Origin: Marinobacter salarius
Lineage (GTDB): Bacteria; Pseudomonadota; Gammaproteobacteria; Pseudomonadales; Oleiphilaceae
NCBI GenBank assembly: GCA_000831005.1
Contig: CP007152.1
Coordinates: forward strand, 2,542,001 to 2,606,000
Direction of reading: 5' to 3'
DNA: 64,000 bases
Below are positions 18,519 to 29,099 of this stretch, one piece after another. The notes beneath the pieces were generated by a model. It saw nothing but the letters and a program-made list of their open reading frames with translations. It was not told the origin of the DNA and searched no databases. The number at the start of each line of letters is the position of its first letter. Positions within the stretch are counted from its first letter, which is position 1. The position numbers and the translations under genes were made by a program.

Positions 18519-21500
18519 TCAAGCGCTCTCAGCCGCTTGAATTCGGTTTCGGCCGCTCTCTTTGGCTTTGTAGAGTGCCGCATCGGCGGCAAAGACCAAT
18601 TCCTCGAGACTGCTCTTGTCATCGGGAACGATGGTGGCGCAGCCCACGCTGACGGTGATGCAATCTCGCGCCGTTGAATGGTCGTGCCTGATGTCCAATG
18701 CTTCGATGGCAACGCGGGCATTTTCAGCGACCTGTATCGCACCATTTTCGTCAGTATTGGGGAGTATCAGAATGAACTCTTCTCCCCCGTAGCGTGCCAC
18801 CATGTCGGTTGAGCGCTGCAGTTGCTCCTGCAGTGTCTCGGCTACCCGGATCAGGCATTCGTCACCCATCTGGTGGCCGTAATTGTCGTTGAAGTGCTTG
18901 AAGTGATCCACATCGAGCATAACCACAGATAAGGGCTGGGGCTGCCTTCTCAGGCGCAGCCAGGTGTCTTTGAGGTAGGCGTCACCGGAACGCCTGTTGG
19001 CGACGCCGGTCAGGCCATCGCGGTCGGCCAGGCGTTGCAGTTCTTCATTGAGTTCTTCCAGCTCTGCCGTGCGTTCAACCACTTTCTCTTCCAGGAGCCG
19101 GGAATGGTCCTGTACCTGAGTGTAGAGCCGGGCGTTTTCGATGGCGACAGCCGCCTGGGCGGAGAGCAGTTGAATCAATTCCACCCGGTCGTCGGTGAAG
19201 ACGGCGTCGGTCAGGTTGTTTTCCATGTAGACCGCCGCCTCAAAACGTTCCCGCACGATGATAGGGACACACAGTACTGATCGTGGATGCAGGTGAATAG
19301 TGTAGGGGTCGTTCACAAACGGGCCGTCCGCCATGGCATCGTGCAGGACCACGGCTTCGCCCCTTTGAAACACCTGGCTGATCACGCTCATTGGCAGGGC
19401 GAGGGCCTTGCCCTGACGATCGCTGAGTGTTGAGTGGGTGGGGATCTCAACCTGTGGTGACGGCTGCTCTGGCCGGATTATGGCCTCAACACTGAATGTG
19501 CCACCGGCCCGGACAATCAGGCAGCCCCATTGCCCACCGGCATTTTCCAGCAGAATCGCCAGGGTTTTCTGCAACAGCTGGTCCAGCACCATCTCGCCGG
19601 AGATCTCACGGGAGGCTTTCATAACCGATGCAAGGTCGAGACTGGCCAAATGGCTTCCTGGTGGGCTGAGGTGGGCCTGAACCCACTGACGAAGCACCGG
19701 GAACTCGTCCTCCAGCTGTTCTACCTTGCGTTGTGCGCCCCAGCGGTTGTATACCCCGTGGGCACCACGGAGATAACCCTCGGCTGAGCGCCCTTTACCT
19801 AGTGCCAGCAGGTGCCGTGCGGCGCGCTCAAAGGCAGTGGCCTCATCGCGCAGGAAGCCGTTTGCCCGTGCCGTGTCGATGGCCGTGTCATAGAGCTCCA
19901 GTGCGGCGTCGTGCCTGCCATCCAGGCGGGCGAGTTCTGCGGTCATCAGAAATTGAAGGTGGCGGAAATTCGCTTCGCAATTGTCCGCCCAACGGGTCAT
20001 GCGCGCCAGGTCCCGTTCCAGGCGTTCTCGTGTGGCCTGTTGGTCAGCCCTGTTCATGGTGGGGAATAGAGTCGTGAGGGTGAGGTTGGCAACAATGTAG
20101 AAACGCACGAGCTGGGGCAGGGACATCGCGGACTTGATTAGCTTGTCCTGCTTTCTGACAAAGTGCAGTGCCTGTTCGTAGTTCCCGTAGAGCAGGTTGA
20201 TCTCGGCACTGTAGATATGATGATTGGCAATGCCGGTCATGAACTGGCGCGTACTCATTGCCTCGAGACACGCCTGGTCATCAAAATCATCGGTGCTCAG
20301 ACTGGCCGGTGAGTGGGTGGTGCCAAGAAAATTGCGCTGCATCTGCAGGAAGAGGGAACCGGAGTCCAGCGAATCCTGGTAGGCGCACTCGCGAACGATG
20401 TCGAGGTTTTCCTGATGCAACTGGCTTGCGGTTTCCAGATCCATGCCCGGGTCCCAGATCACGCAGTCCTGGGCACTGTAGGCCAGATAGAGCAGGTCGC
20501 CGGATTGATAGCCGGCTTCGATGCCCTTGCGGAACCAGGGCGTGAGCGTTGCCCAGTGGTTGCTCCAGTGATGAACGAACATGGCGTATACATAGATAAC
20601 GCGCGCCCTCAGGCTGAGGTCATCAAGCCGTTCATTGATGGCCAGGCCAACCTTGGCGTACTGATAGCCCAGGGCGGGCTCGTTCAGCTCACCACACAAA
20701 AGCATGCCGTAGGCGGCATAGGCAAACGCCGATTCCGGGCAGTTGCCCCGATGCAAAGCCAGGTTAACCGCTTTTAGCACCAGGTAGCTGAACAGCTTGC
20801 TGCCGGAGAGAAACGCGGCCGCAAAGATTTCCATCAGCAGACGCATGGCGGTCAATGTGGCTGGGTCTTCGATGACAGGAGCGCCAACCAGATCGGTGAT
20901 TTCGCGGCCAGCCAGGTTCGTCAGTACCCGTTGGCGTTCGACATCGATATCGTGCTGGCTGGGGTGTTCGGTGAAATTGACACCCAGTAGTGCCAGCCCC
21001 TCAATGGCAGCGTGAATAGACGCTCCATTCTACCCAGCGTGGCATTCTGCCGGGTACGTATGGCGAGAATGTCGGCGCGATGCAGCCGGGAGTCCGCATG
21101 GTCCAGCATCTGTTCCAACCAATGGTCGGCCTCTTCGGTACGTCCGGTGAGGTAGAGGCAAAGCTGTATCTCTGACGCCAATGTGGCCATCAGTGAGGGC
21201 ATCTGTGACCAGGCGTCGTCTGGCAGCAATTCCTCGGCGACCTGCAAGTAGTCGAGTGCCTGTTGATAGGCCGAGGTTTGTCGGGCGCGACTGCCGGCAC
21301 GAAGGTTGAACTCGGCCAGTTGAAGGCGTTCTGGCCCGGACTGGATCAGCGCACGCCCCTGATTGAGATGATTAACGATATCAATCAATTGGTCATCGGC
21401 GACCTGCCCGCCGCCGTGTTGTAGCATCAGGCGCCCGACCGTTAGGTGTACCCGGGGGAGCTCGCCGGTTGCGATGAGGTTGTAGGCAGCCTGCTGCACC

Positions 21501-23572
21501 CGGTCATGCTGAAAACGATAGCTGGGGTTGAGCACCCGCTCTCCGTCCTGGTGTCTCGCCAGGCGATAATCACTGTGTAGCGGCAGCACGGTGTACTGTT
21601 TCAACGCCGGCAGAAGGGCCCGGGCGGTTTCCGCAACGGTATGCTCGTAGATGGTGGCGAGCGTTTGCAGGGTAAAGGTATTCCCGATGCTGGCGGCCAG
21701 TTGAAGTACGTTCTGCGTTTCGTCCGGGAGCTTTCGCAGGTTATCCAGCATGAACTCAACCACGTCATGGCTGGTTTCATCCCAACTGGCCCTGTCGAGC
21801 TGCCAGTGCCATTGGCCACTGCCCGAATCTGACCAGATTGCCCCCTGGGCATGGAACTGTCGCAGCAACTCGTTGGTAAAGAAGGGGTTGCCCTGGGCGC
21901 GGTGAAACAGCATCTCGCTCAGTGTGCGGCTTGTTTCCGGCTCGCAACGCAGGGCATCGGCCACCATTTGGTCCACCGACGATTCATCAAGCGGCCCCAC
22001 AGGGATCTGATGAATTCGCCGATGGTTGTTGAGGTCATCCAGGAGCAATCTGAGGGGGTGCCCAGGGCCGACTTCATTGCTGCGATAGGCGCCAATCAAC
22101 AGCAGGTGGCTCTGGTCCCTGGAGGTGACTATACGGCGTATCAGGTCGAGGGTTGGGGTGTCGCTCCACTGCAGATCGTCCAGGAACAGCACGACCGGAT
22201 GGCCTTCGCCGGCAAACACTCGCAGGAATGCGGTCAGTACCAGCTGCAACCGGTTACGGCTCTCTGAGGGTGGCAGCTCGGTCACAGGGGGTTGTTCGCC
22301 GATAATCAGCGCCAGCTCCGGTACCAGGTCGATCACCAGGGCGCCGTTGGGCCCCAGCGCACCAAGCAGTTCGGTGCGCCAGCATTCAAGCTGGTTGTCG
22401 GGCTCTAGCATGATTTGCTGCACGAGGGCACGAAAGGTGGCTGCCAGCGCTGAGTAGGCTTCGCTTTGCTGGAACTGGTCGAACTTGCTCTGGACCAGGA
22501 AGCCGCGTTCGCGGATCTGGTAGCGATCAATTTCGTTGACCAGTGCCGACTTGCCAACGCCGGAGTAGCCGTGAACCAGGCAGAAACGGGATCGTCCCTC
22601 CACCGCCTGCTCGAACAGGCCCAGCAGCTCCTGCAGCTCGCGCTCGCGGCCGTAAAGTGCCTGGGGAATCAGAAACTTCTGCAGATGATCCTTTTCACCC
22701 AGTGTGAAGGGCAGCAGTGGCAGATCCTGTTCTATCGACGTGGCGCAACGGGATAGGTCGTGCAGCAGGCCCAGGCTGCTTTGATAACGTTCTTCCGGGG
22801 ATTTGGCCAGAAGCTTCAGCACAATGTCTGAAAGGGCCTCGGGTATGTCCTCAAACACGGTGTGAGGCGCCGGAGGCAGACGACTTATGTGGCTGTGTAC
22901 CCACTCCAGGGTATTGTTGGCTGTAAACGGAGGTTGGCCGGTCAGAAGTTCAAACAGCAGCAAGCCGAGGGAATAGTAGTCCGAGCGGTAGTCGAGGCTC
23001 CGATTCATGCGCCCGGTCTGTTCCGGCGACATGTAGGCCAATGCCGCCTCGGGCTGATTGGGCAGCTGTTTGGCCTGCCGCTCCTGCCCCAGCTCCGATG
23101 CTATATTGAACCCCGACAGCACCAGTGCGCCACTTCTTGAGTCAAACAGGACGTTATGGGGTGTCAGCGACTTGTGCACGATGTCCTGTGCGTGGATGTC
23201 GCTCAGAATCTGTACCAGGGTCTGGGCTATTTTCAGCGTCTGGGGCAGGGGCAAGCGTCTGTTACGGCTCTCGGCCATTACCGAGGCAAGCGAACGCTCA
23301 CAGGGATCGGTGATGAGCGCCAGGTTCCCACTACCGTGTGGCAATATGTCATGAACCCTGCGTACGCCTTTCACGCCGTCGAGCCGTGAAGCAATGCTGG
23401 CTTCGTGATTGAGCGTGGCCACCTGCCTGCGGTCGGGATATTCGGTATCAAGGGTTTCAATGCAGACGTCTGCACCGTCCGAGAGTCGCCGTGCGCGATA
23501 GGCCGCCCGGCCTGCTTTTCTCCAGAGGCAGAAGGAGATTGTGTATCCGGGCAGCTGTAATTCGCTCTGCAT
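18519..23572 (-). CDS. Pseudokinase-ATPase-TPR-GAF-diguanylate cyclase fusion, frameshifted
   Basis: About 1,685 residues. Start ATG 23572 (MQSELQLPGY). Domains: Ser/Thr-kinase-like (about 1-280); STAND/AAA ATPase with Walker A GYSGVGKS (335-342) and Walker B LFLDDLQW (462-469); a long TPR-like helical region; GAF (about 60 residues before the coiled coil, CLIVRAGGTFSVEAIIRPE to AAVAIENARLY); a coiled coil; and GGDEF with RYGGEEF and an I-site RSTD five residues upstream. The kinase lobe lacks the catalytic Asp (HRD reads HKS, 133-135) and DFG (reads SGFN), so it is a pseudokinase. The cyclase looks active and product-inhibited. One frameshift near 21024 (GRME then ASIHAAIEG). It should make c-di-GMP in response to a cytoplasmic signal. 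Confidence 0.85.
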
Positions 23573-23591
23573 CAGGTGCCGCTCCTGGGGA

Positions 23592-24317
23592 TCACGCCTG
23601 GCAATGGAACACTCGATCGAAGGTGGCGCTGAAGTCCTCTTTGGCGTTGTCCAGTAGGGGGTGGCCATGGCCACAGAGAACGTGTTTGAAGTTCAGTGTT
23701 TTGAGCCGGTTAAAATCCTCGGCAGCAGGTTCCGCCGCCTGCAGCCAGACTGGGCCAATGTTGGCGGGTGTGAAGAAGCCCATCTGCTCCATTCGCTGTC
23801 GCGAGGCGTCGCAGAAGTGCTCGTCGGGTTTCAGCCAGTTCTGCAGGGCGTCACAGGCTATCAGGATGCCGCCATCCCGCTGGAGGTGGAGTACGCCTTC
23901 AGGAAGTTTGGTAGTTTGGAACTGAAATAGCGATGCGTCACTCAGGGGCAGCGTCTGGCCGAGGACGTTTGCCTCTCTTTCAGACCCGCTTTGGTCCTCC
24001 GGTTCCAGACCTGGCATCACCCAGTACTGCGCCTGGTAACGGTCAACATAGAACGCATCGTCACGCCCATGCAGAGCGCCAAGCCGAATCACGTCGGTTA
24101 CTTTTCCCAGTCGGTCCAGTTCCGCCAGGCCGTCATCATCAAGGCGGACCGTATTGATAAGGATCAGCCGTTCACCGTCACGGACGATGGTCATGTTGCG
24201 GCTGAATTGCCAATCCAGGTCCATAAGGACGGTTTCCATGGCACCACTGACAAAAAACAGATCCGGCAGGATCTCTTCGATGGCATTGTGTGCCAGGGCT
24301 GGCGGGAAAGACGGCAT
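23592..24317 (-). CDS. Metallo-beta-lactamase-fold-like protein with degenerate metal site
   Basis: 241 residues. The N-terminal strands (ILPDLFFVSGAMETVLMDLDWQFSRNMTIVRDG), LGALHGRDDAFYVDRYQ and VLCGHGHPLLDN follow the MBL-fold order. The HxHxDH metal motif is replaced by LHGRDD, so the usual two-metal site is incomplete and hydrolase activity is doubtful. It begins 9 bp after the gamma-glutamylcyclotransferase gene and ends 20 bp before the pseudokinase-cyclase gene, so it is in the same transcript. DUF4336-like is an alternative name. Confidence 0.5.
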   Translation of the reverse strand: MPSFPPALAHNAIEEILPDLFFVSGAMETVLMDLDWQFSRNMTIVRDGERLILINTVRLDDDGLAELDRLGKVTDVIRLGALHGRDDAFYVDRYQAQYWVMPGLEPEDQSGSEREANVLGQTLPLSDASLFQFQTTKLPEGVLHLQRDGGILIACDALQNWLKPDEHFCDASRQRMEQMGFFTPANIGPVWLQAAEPAAEDFNRLKTLNFKHVLCGHGHPLLDNAKEDFSATFDRVFHCQA

Positions 24318-24326
24318 GAGAACTCC

Positions 24327-25138
24327 TCAGTCTTTATCATAGTTATAGCGGCCGACGTAGCGATACTCTCTGGCGTATTCGTTCAGATAGGCGTTGAGGT
24401 ATCGCTTCTGGGCCTTGTTGAGGCGTCCGTTCCGGATATCGTCCATGGTTTCATCAACCTTGCTGCTGTCCAGCCGTCTGAGGTGAAAAAGCGTCATGTC
24501 CCTGCCTCCAAAAAAGCCTTTGAGGAAGTGGTGCAGAGGCCTCGCCTCGGACATATCAAACACGGCCCCGTAGAGGGCTGTGTACAGCGGCTGTTTTGCC
24601 AGCAACGCCCGGTCAAATGTTGGGTAGTCTCCGGGTGGTGCCGCGAACGTTGGGTACTCATCAAGTTGATGAATGGCTGATTGGCCAGTGACTCCAGGTA
24701 TTTGCCATCCAGTCCGGCCTGGCGGCCTCCCTCCAGAACGATGTTCAGGTAACGACGGCTTGGTCGGCAGTCGTTGTCGATAAATTGGGGCATGCCCACA
24801 TAGGTGAGAGCAGAGACCTTCGGGGCCATTGCCGCGCTAGGGTTATCCGGCTCTACCTCGATCTCTATGCGGTTATAGCCATGCCCGTAAGCTTCGGCCT
24901 GATCTAACAGAGAAAGCGCCTCGTCCGGGCATTCATGGAGCACGCCGAGAACCCGGTCGTCCGGGTGGCCGGTGTTTTCGATGTTGCCAACACCACCCTC
25001 ATGGCGGAAGAAGTGCTGCACGTTGAAGCGCAACTGCCATCCGTGCAGCACCGCTTTCGTAGATGCCCGAGGCTCGACACCCTTCGCTCTCAGCGAGAGC
25101 ATGCTCATGTTGGAGCCAAAGCCAAAGTAGTAAAACAT
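24327..25138 (-). CDS. Gamma-glutamylcyclotransferase-family protein, frameshifted
   Basis: About 270 residues after repair. The N-terminal 130 residues form a GGCT-like fold: FYYFGFGSNMS is the substrate-binding loop, and LLDQAEAYGHGYNR carries the family's catalytic Glu. The frame breaks near 24665 (ATCAACTTGATGAG), with LDEYPTFAAPPGDYPTFDRALLAKQPLYT continuing in the next frame. A C-terminal extension of about 100 basic residues (LNKAQKRYLNAYLNEYAREYRYVGRY) is unusual for simple GGCTs. Probably the first gene of the six-gene minus-strand transcript. Confidence 0.7.
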
Positions 25139-25153
25139 AGATTCAATAGGTTA

Positions 25154-25211
25154 CAGGTTAACCTGCCCTCAGGTACTTTTCTATAACCTGCCACGGCAAA
25201 GGCGGTGGCAG
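25154..25211. promoter_or_regulatory. Repeat cluster upstream of the GGCT operon
   Basis: Contains a perfect 12-bp palindrome CAGGTTAACCTG (25154-25165), two direct copies of TAACCTGCC (25159-25167 and 25184-25192) 25 bp apart, and a hairpin CTGCCAC/GTGGCAG (25188-25194 with 25205-25211). It starts 16 bp upstream of the minus-strand GGCT start. Operator function is inferred from position and repetition only. The rest of the gap to 25398 shows nothing else recognisable. Confidence 0.35.
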
Positions 25212-25398
25212 ATTGGCTTATCAGCAATACGGCCAGGTATCGGTTTTCGCGGAGCTACCTTTACCCCGGGATATTGGGGCTTAATGGTAGTCTATATGGC
25301 ATCATTATTTATGATCTCGCGTTGAAGTTATACCCGAGTATTGAAAGTGCCAAACCCCGTTCCCTTTAGCCTGAAACCATGACCTCTCTTTATTCACT

Positions 25399-26280
25399 AT
25401 GATTCAGCATCTCACAGAAGCCCTTGTCCCTCTGCTGTCTTTGATACTCCTCGGGGCCATTCTTGGCCGAAAAACCGATTTTTTTGACGGCAAGGCATTG
25501 GCTGGCCTGGTTACCACCGTTGGAATCCCCGCGTTGCTGCTCCACTCCGTATTGAGCATGGATATGGGCATTTTAGGAATGGGTGCCCTTGTAGGCATTA
25601 CCGTGGCCTGGCTGGTCGTCATGGCGATGGTCACTGCACTGTTGCTTACGCTAGCTGGCCTGCCGGTGAGGTCCTATCTTCCGGCGTTGGTGCACCCGAA
25701 TACGGGCAATATGGGGATTCCGGTGTGCTTTGCGCTGTTTGGTCCGCAGTCGCTTGGGCTGGCGGTGGTGATTTCCTCGGTGATTCAGGTCAGTCATTTT
25801 ACGTTGGGAATCGGCTGCCTGTCCGGGCGGTTTTCCATCAGGGCAATGCTGAAGAACGGGCCCGTCCTGGCATTGATCGCAGGTGCTTTTCTGTTGGCGA
25901 CAAACATTCGCCCGCCTGGACCGGTGATGATAACGCTGGATATGCTGGGCTCGATTACCGTACCGATAATGCTAATGCAATTGGGCAGCTCTATTGCCAA
26001 CCTGCGGCTGTCAGGCGCGCGGGATATGCTAAGGCCTCTCGTGTTCAGTCTGTATCGGCCATTGGGTGGTCTAGCCCTTGCGTGGGTGCTGTTGCTGATT
26101 TGGCCGTTGAGCGCCATGGAAGCGCAGGTTTTCCTGATTCAGTGTGCGATGCCGGTGGCGGTAATGAGCTACGTACTGTCGGTGCGCTATCAAGGGCCGT
26201 CGCAGGAGATCGCTTTGACTATTCCAATGTCGTTGCTGGTTTCTTTGGGGATTGCCGTAATTTTTGCCCTGTTTGCGTAG
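25399..26280 (+). CDS. AEC-family (auxin efflux carrier-like) transporter
   Basis: 293 residues, about ten hydrophobic segments in the two five-helix repeats of the AEC family. Typical elements are LLGAILGRKTDFFDGKALAGLVTTVGIPALLLHS and, in the middle, HPNTGNMGIPVCFALFG (the NxGxxG cross-over region). Bacterial AEC proteins export or import organic acids and amino-acid derivatives; substrate unknown. Inner membrane. Confidence 0.85.
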   Translation: MIQHLTEALVPLLSLILLGAILGRKTDFFDGKALAGLVTTVGIPALLLHSVLSMDMGILGMGALVGITVAWLVVMAMVTALLLTLAGLPVRSYLPALVHPNTGNMGIPVCFALFGPQSLGLAVVISSVIQVSHFTLGIGCLSGRFSIRAMLKNGPVLALIAGAFLLATNIRPPGPVMITLDMLGSITVPIMLMQLGSSIANLRLSGARDMLRPLVFSLYRPLGGLALAWVLLLIWPLSAMEAQVFLIQCAMPVAVMSYVLSVRYQGPSQEIALTIPMSLLVSLGIAVIFALFA

Positions 26281-26376
26281 TGGGCAGCGCCCGGGATTGC
26301 TGCGGCGAACATCAGGTCGGCTTGCGGCTCCAACGTATTGACGGTGCCCAGTTTCCGTAGTCACCCTGAATGAACC

Positions 26377-27324
26377 GTGTCTACCAGCAATCGTTTGGCC
26401 GGGCGGGAGAGTATTCTGACTGATCACACGCCAGAACAATCCGGTGACCGCGCGCTAAGAAGTGCAATGCTTGTAGCGCTTGCAGCCCTTTTCTGGGGGC
26501 TTTCGGGTGGTATCGGCGCCATCCTGCTCGCAGAAGGGTGGGGCTCGTTCGTAGTCTCGTTCTACCGGGGGATTGTCGGCCTGCTGTTTGTACTTGTCTG
26601 GCTGATTCTACGTCCTGGGAACAGCGGATTGGCCAAGCCGCGGCTCTGGTTCTGGGCGGCGGTGGCCGGCCTTGGCGTGGCGGGCAACTTCTCCTTCTAT
26701 TTCCTCAGTATCTCCGAGGGCAGCGTTGCCGTCGCGGCGACCCTCATGTATTGCGCCCCGGTGTTCGTGTTTCTGGTTTCCTTTGCCATCGGGCTGGAGC
26801 AGCCGACGCCGTTCAAATGCGTGGCCATTGTCATCGTTATTGTCGGCATCGCTCTACTCACGGGTATCTATGACGTTGGCGGTAGCAGTATTACGTGGGT
26901 TGGCGTGGTTGCCGGCCTGCTTTCGGGGTTGTCCTATGCATTGTTTATTTTCGGCTTCAAGTTTGCTGCCAGGAACGGCAGCCCTCAGGCTGCTCTGGTG
27001 ATCGCGTTTGCCGTGCTCGGTATTGTTCTGATCTGGCCAGCCAGCCTTGTGCAGGTCATTGCTGTGCTGGGTGCACCGGAATGGCCGATGTTCATTGCGC
27101 TGGGGGTGCTCGGTGGTGGCGTGTCTTTTATAAGCTATATCGTGGGTCTCAAGCACACCGTACCAACCGTCGCTGCCGTTGTAGCGATGGTCGAACCTGT
27201 TACCGCTACGCTCTTCGGCATTTTATTGCTCAATGAGAGCTTGGGCGGCGTCCAGTTCCTCGGCATGGGGCTCATCCTGGTCACAGTGACGGCCTTGAGC
27301 GTCTATTCGAGCAAGTCCCAGTAG
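26377..27324 (+). CDS. EamA-family (DMT superfamily) transporter
   Basis: 315 residues from GTG 26377, ten predicted transmembrane helices in two EamA repeats: LAALFWGLSGGIGAILLAEG...FYRGIVGL and, in the second, WVGVVAGLLSGLSYALF and VPTVAAVVAMVEPVTATLFGILLLNESL with the signature Pro-Val/Glu-Pro pattern. Drug/metabolite exporter of unknown substrate. A hydrophilic N-terminal stretch of about 27 residues suggests the start might lie at ATG 26467 (MLVALAALFW) instead. Confidence 0.85.
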   Translation: MSTSNRLAGRESILTDHTPEQSGDRALRSAMLVALAALFWGLSGGIGAILLAEGWGSFVVSFYRGIVGLLFVLVWLILRPGNSGLAKPRLWFWAAVAGLGVAGNFSFYFLSISEGSVAVAATLMYCAPVFVFLVSFAIGLEQPTPFKCVAIVIVIVGIALLTGIYDVGGSSITWVGVVAGLLSGLSYALFIFGFKFAARNGSPQAALVIAFAVLGIVLIWPASLVQVIAVLGAPEWPMFIALGVLGGGVSFISYIVGLKHTVPTVAAVVAMVEPVTATLFGILLLNESLGGVQFLGMGLILVTVTALSVYSSKSQ

Positions 27325-27453
27325 TAATCAACCGGGATTTCAGCGTTCTCTGGCGATAGCCATTTGCCTTCAGAAACATGAAATCTCGCCCACAATTTGG
27401 CGTGCCGTTCGATTAGCTCCTATGTTGTCGGAAAGACTCGGGGAGGAATCGTC

Positions 27454-29063
27454 ATGGAAGCTCTCGCAAAAAAGTTGGGTCTCAGGACCAACCCGACCAT
27501 CTTTTTCACGTCCGCTGGGATCATGATCCTGTTTCTGGTCGTGCTCCTGATTGCGCCCGGCCCAATCGGAGAGGCCTTCGGAGCGGGGCGTGAATGGATT
27601 GTTACCAACCTGGGTTGGTTTTTCATTTTCGGGGTGACGAGTTGGGTAGCGTTCCTCTTGTGGGTTGCGCTCAGCCGATTCGGCGCCATCCGGCTGGGCG
27701 GCAACGACGCGAAACCGGCCTACAGTAATATTTCCTGGTTCACCATGCTGTTTGCCGGCGGCATCGGTACCGTGCTGATGTTCTGGGGCGTGGCCGAGCC
27801 CATCTCGCACTTTTCTTCCCCGCCGAGGCCGAATGTCGAGCCCTATTCGGTCGAAGCCGCCGACGATGCCATGAGCTTCGCTATCTACCACCTGGGGCTG
27901 CACACCTGGGCGATCTTCACCATGCCGGGGCTTGCCTTTGCGTATTTTATCTATCGTTACGACCTGCCGATGCGCTTCAGTTCGGTGTTCTATCCGTTGA
28001 TCGGCGACCGCATATACGGGCCTCTCGGCAAGACTCTCGACGTGTTCGCAATCCTCGGCACGCTGTTCGGTGTGGCGGTGTCAATCGGGCTGGGCACGCA
28101 GCAGATCAACGCCGGGCTGACGGAGTTGTTTGGTATTCCGGATGCGGTAATCACCAAGGTGCTGATCATTGCCATCCTGACGGCCGTCGCTGTGGGGTCG
28201 ATCGTCGCCGGGCTGGACTCTGGTGTGAAGCGGTTGTCCAACATCAATATCGGTATGGCCGTTGGCCTGATGGTATTCGTGCTCTTCACCGGTTCGACGG
28301 TTTTCCTTCTGCGAGCCGTGGTTGAGACGTTCGGCCTCTACATATCGAACCTGCTGCCCATGGCCTTCTGGAACGACACACTTGCAAGCTATACCGGCGA
28401 CGATGGCGGCTGGGGATGGCAGGGCAGCTGGACGGTATTCTACTGGGCCTGGACGGTGACCTGGTCGCCCTTTATCGGCATCTTCGTGGCGCGGATTTCA
28501 CGGGGGCGGACCATCCGTGAATTCGTGCTCGGGGTCCTGTTCGCGCCATCAATCTTCACCCTGATCTGGTTCGCCATTTTCGGCTGGTCAGCAATGCAGA
28601 TCGATGGCATTGGGACGGAGGCCAGGGAGGCGCTGGGCGAACAGGCGGGGGTGTTGTCACAAGCCGTAGGGGAGAGTGTTCCCCTGGCCATGTTCGCGTT
28701 CTTCGAAAACTTCCCGGGGGCTACGTTGATTCAGGGCTTGGCGGTTGTGATTGTCGCCATCTTCTTCGCGACCTCATCGGACTCCGCTTCCCTGGTGGTC
28801 GATATGTTATGCACGGGCTCTCCGGACCAGGCCCCTGGCATCAACGCGTTTTCTGGGGTGTGTCTGAAGGCATGCTGGCAGCGATGCTGATCGTACTTGC
28901 CGGTGATGCCGGGCTGACCGCGTTGCAGGAAGTGATCACCGTGGTTGGCCTGCCGATGTTCATCCTCGTATTCGCCATGATGTTTGCCCTGTTCCGCGGC
29001 CTGGCCCAGGAGAAACTCAGCGAAGTGAGGGTGGGCAGTCCACCGCGGCCGGAGCAGTTGTGA
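27454..29063 (+). CDS. BCCT-family (betaine/carnitine/choline) transporter, frameshifted
   Basis: About 536 residues. ATG 27454 follows GGGGAGGAAT. Family hallmarks are FAGGIGTVLMFWGVAEPISHF and the aromatic betaine-box helix WTVFYWAWTVTWSPFIGIFVARISRGRT, followed by FFATSSDSASLVVDML near the Na+ site. The frame breaks near 28830 (after CTGSPDQ) and resumes as GPWHQRVFWGVSEGML. Import of a compatible solute or related quaternary amine by Na+ or proton symport is expected. The G-M-G-I-G motif of BetP reads A-G-G-I-G here, so substrate cannot be assumed. Confidence 0.8.
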
Positions 29064-29099
29064 CCTGAATGCCAGGAAAGAGGATAAGTCTACGCTGCA

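Noticed and set aside
23991..24680. 229-codon plus-strand frame opposite the MBL-like and GGCT genes
   Set aside because: Spans two good minus-strand genes; no family features.
17297..25138. AAA ATPase plus pseudokinase considered as an anti-phage defence system
   Set aside because: No nuclease, TOPRIM or effector partner, and the neighbouring genes are rnz and tenA; a signalling role fits better.
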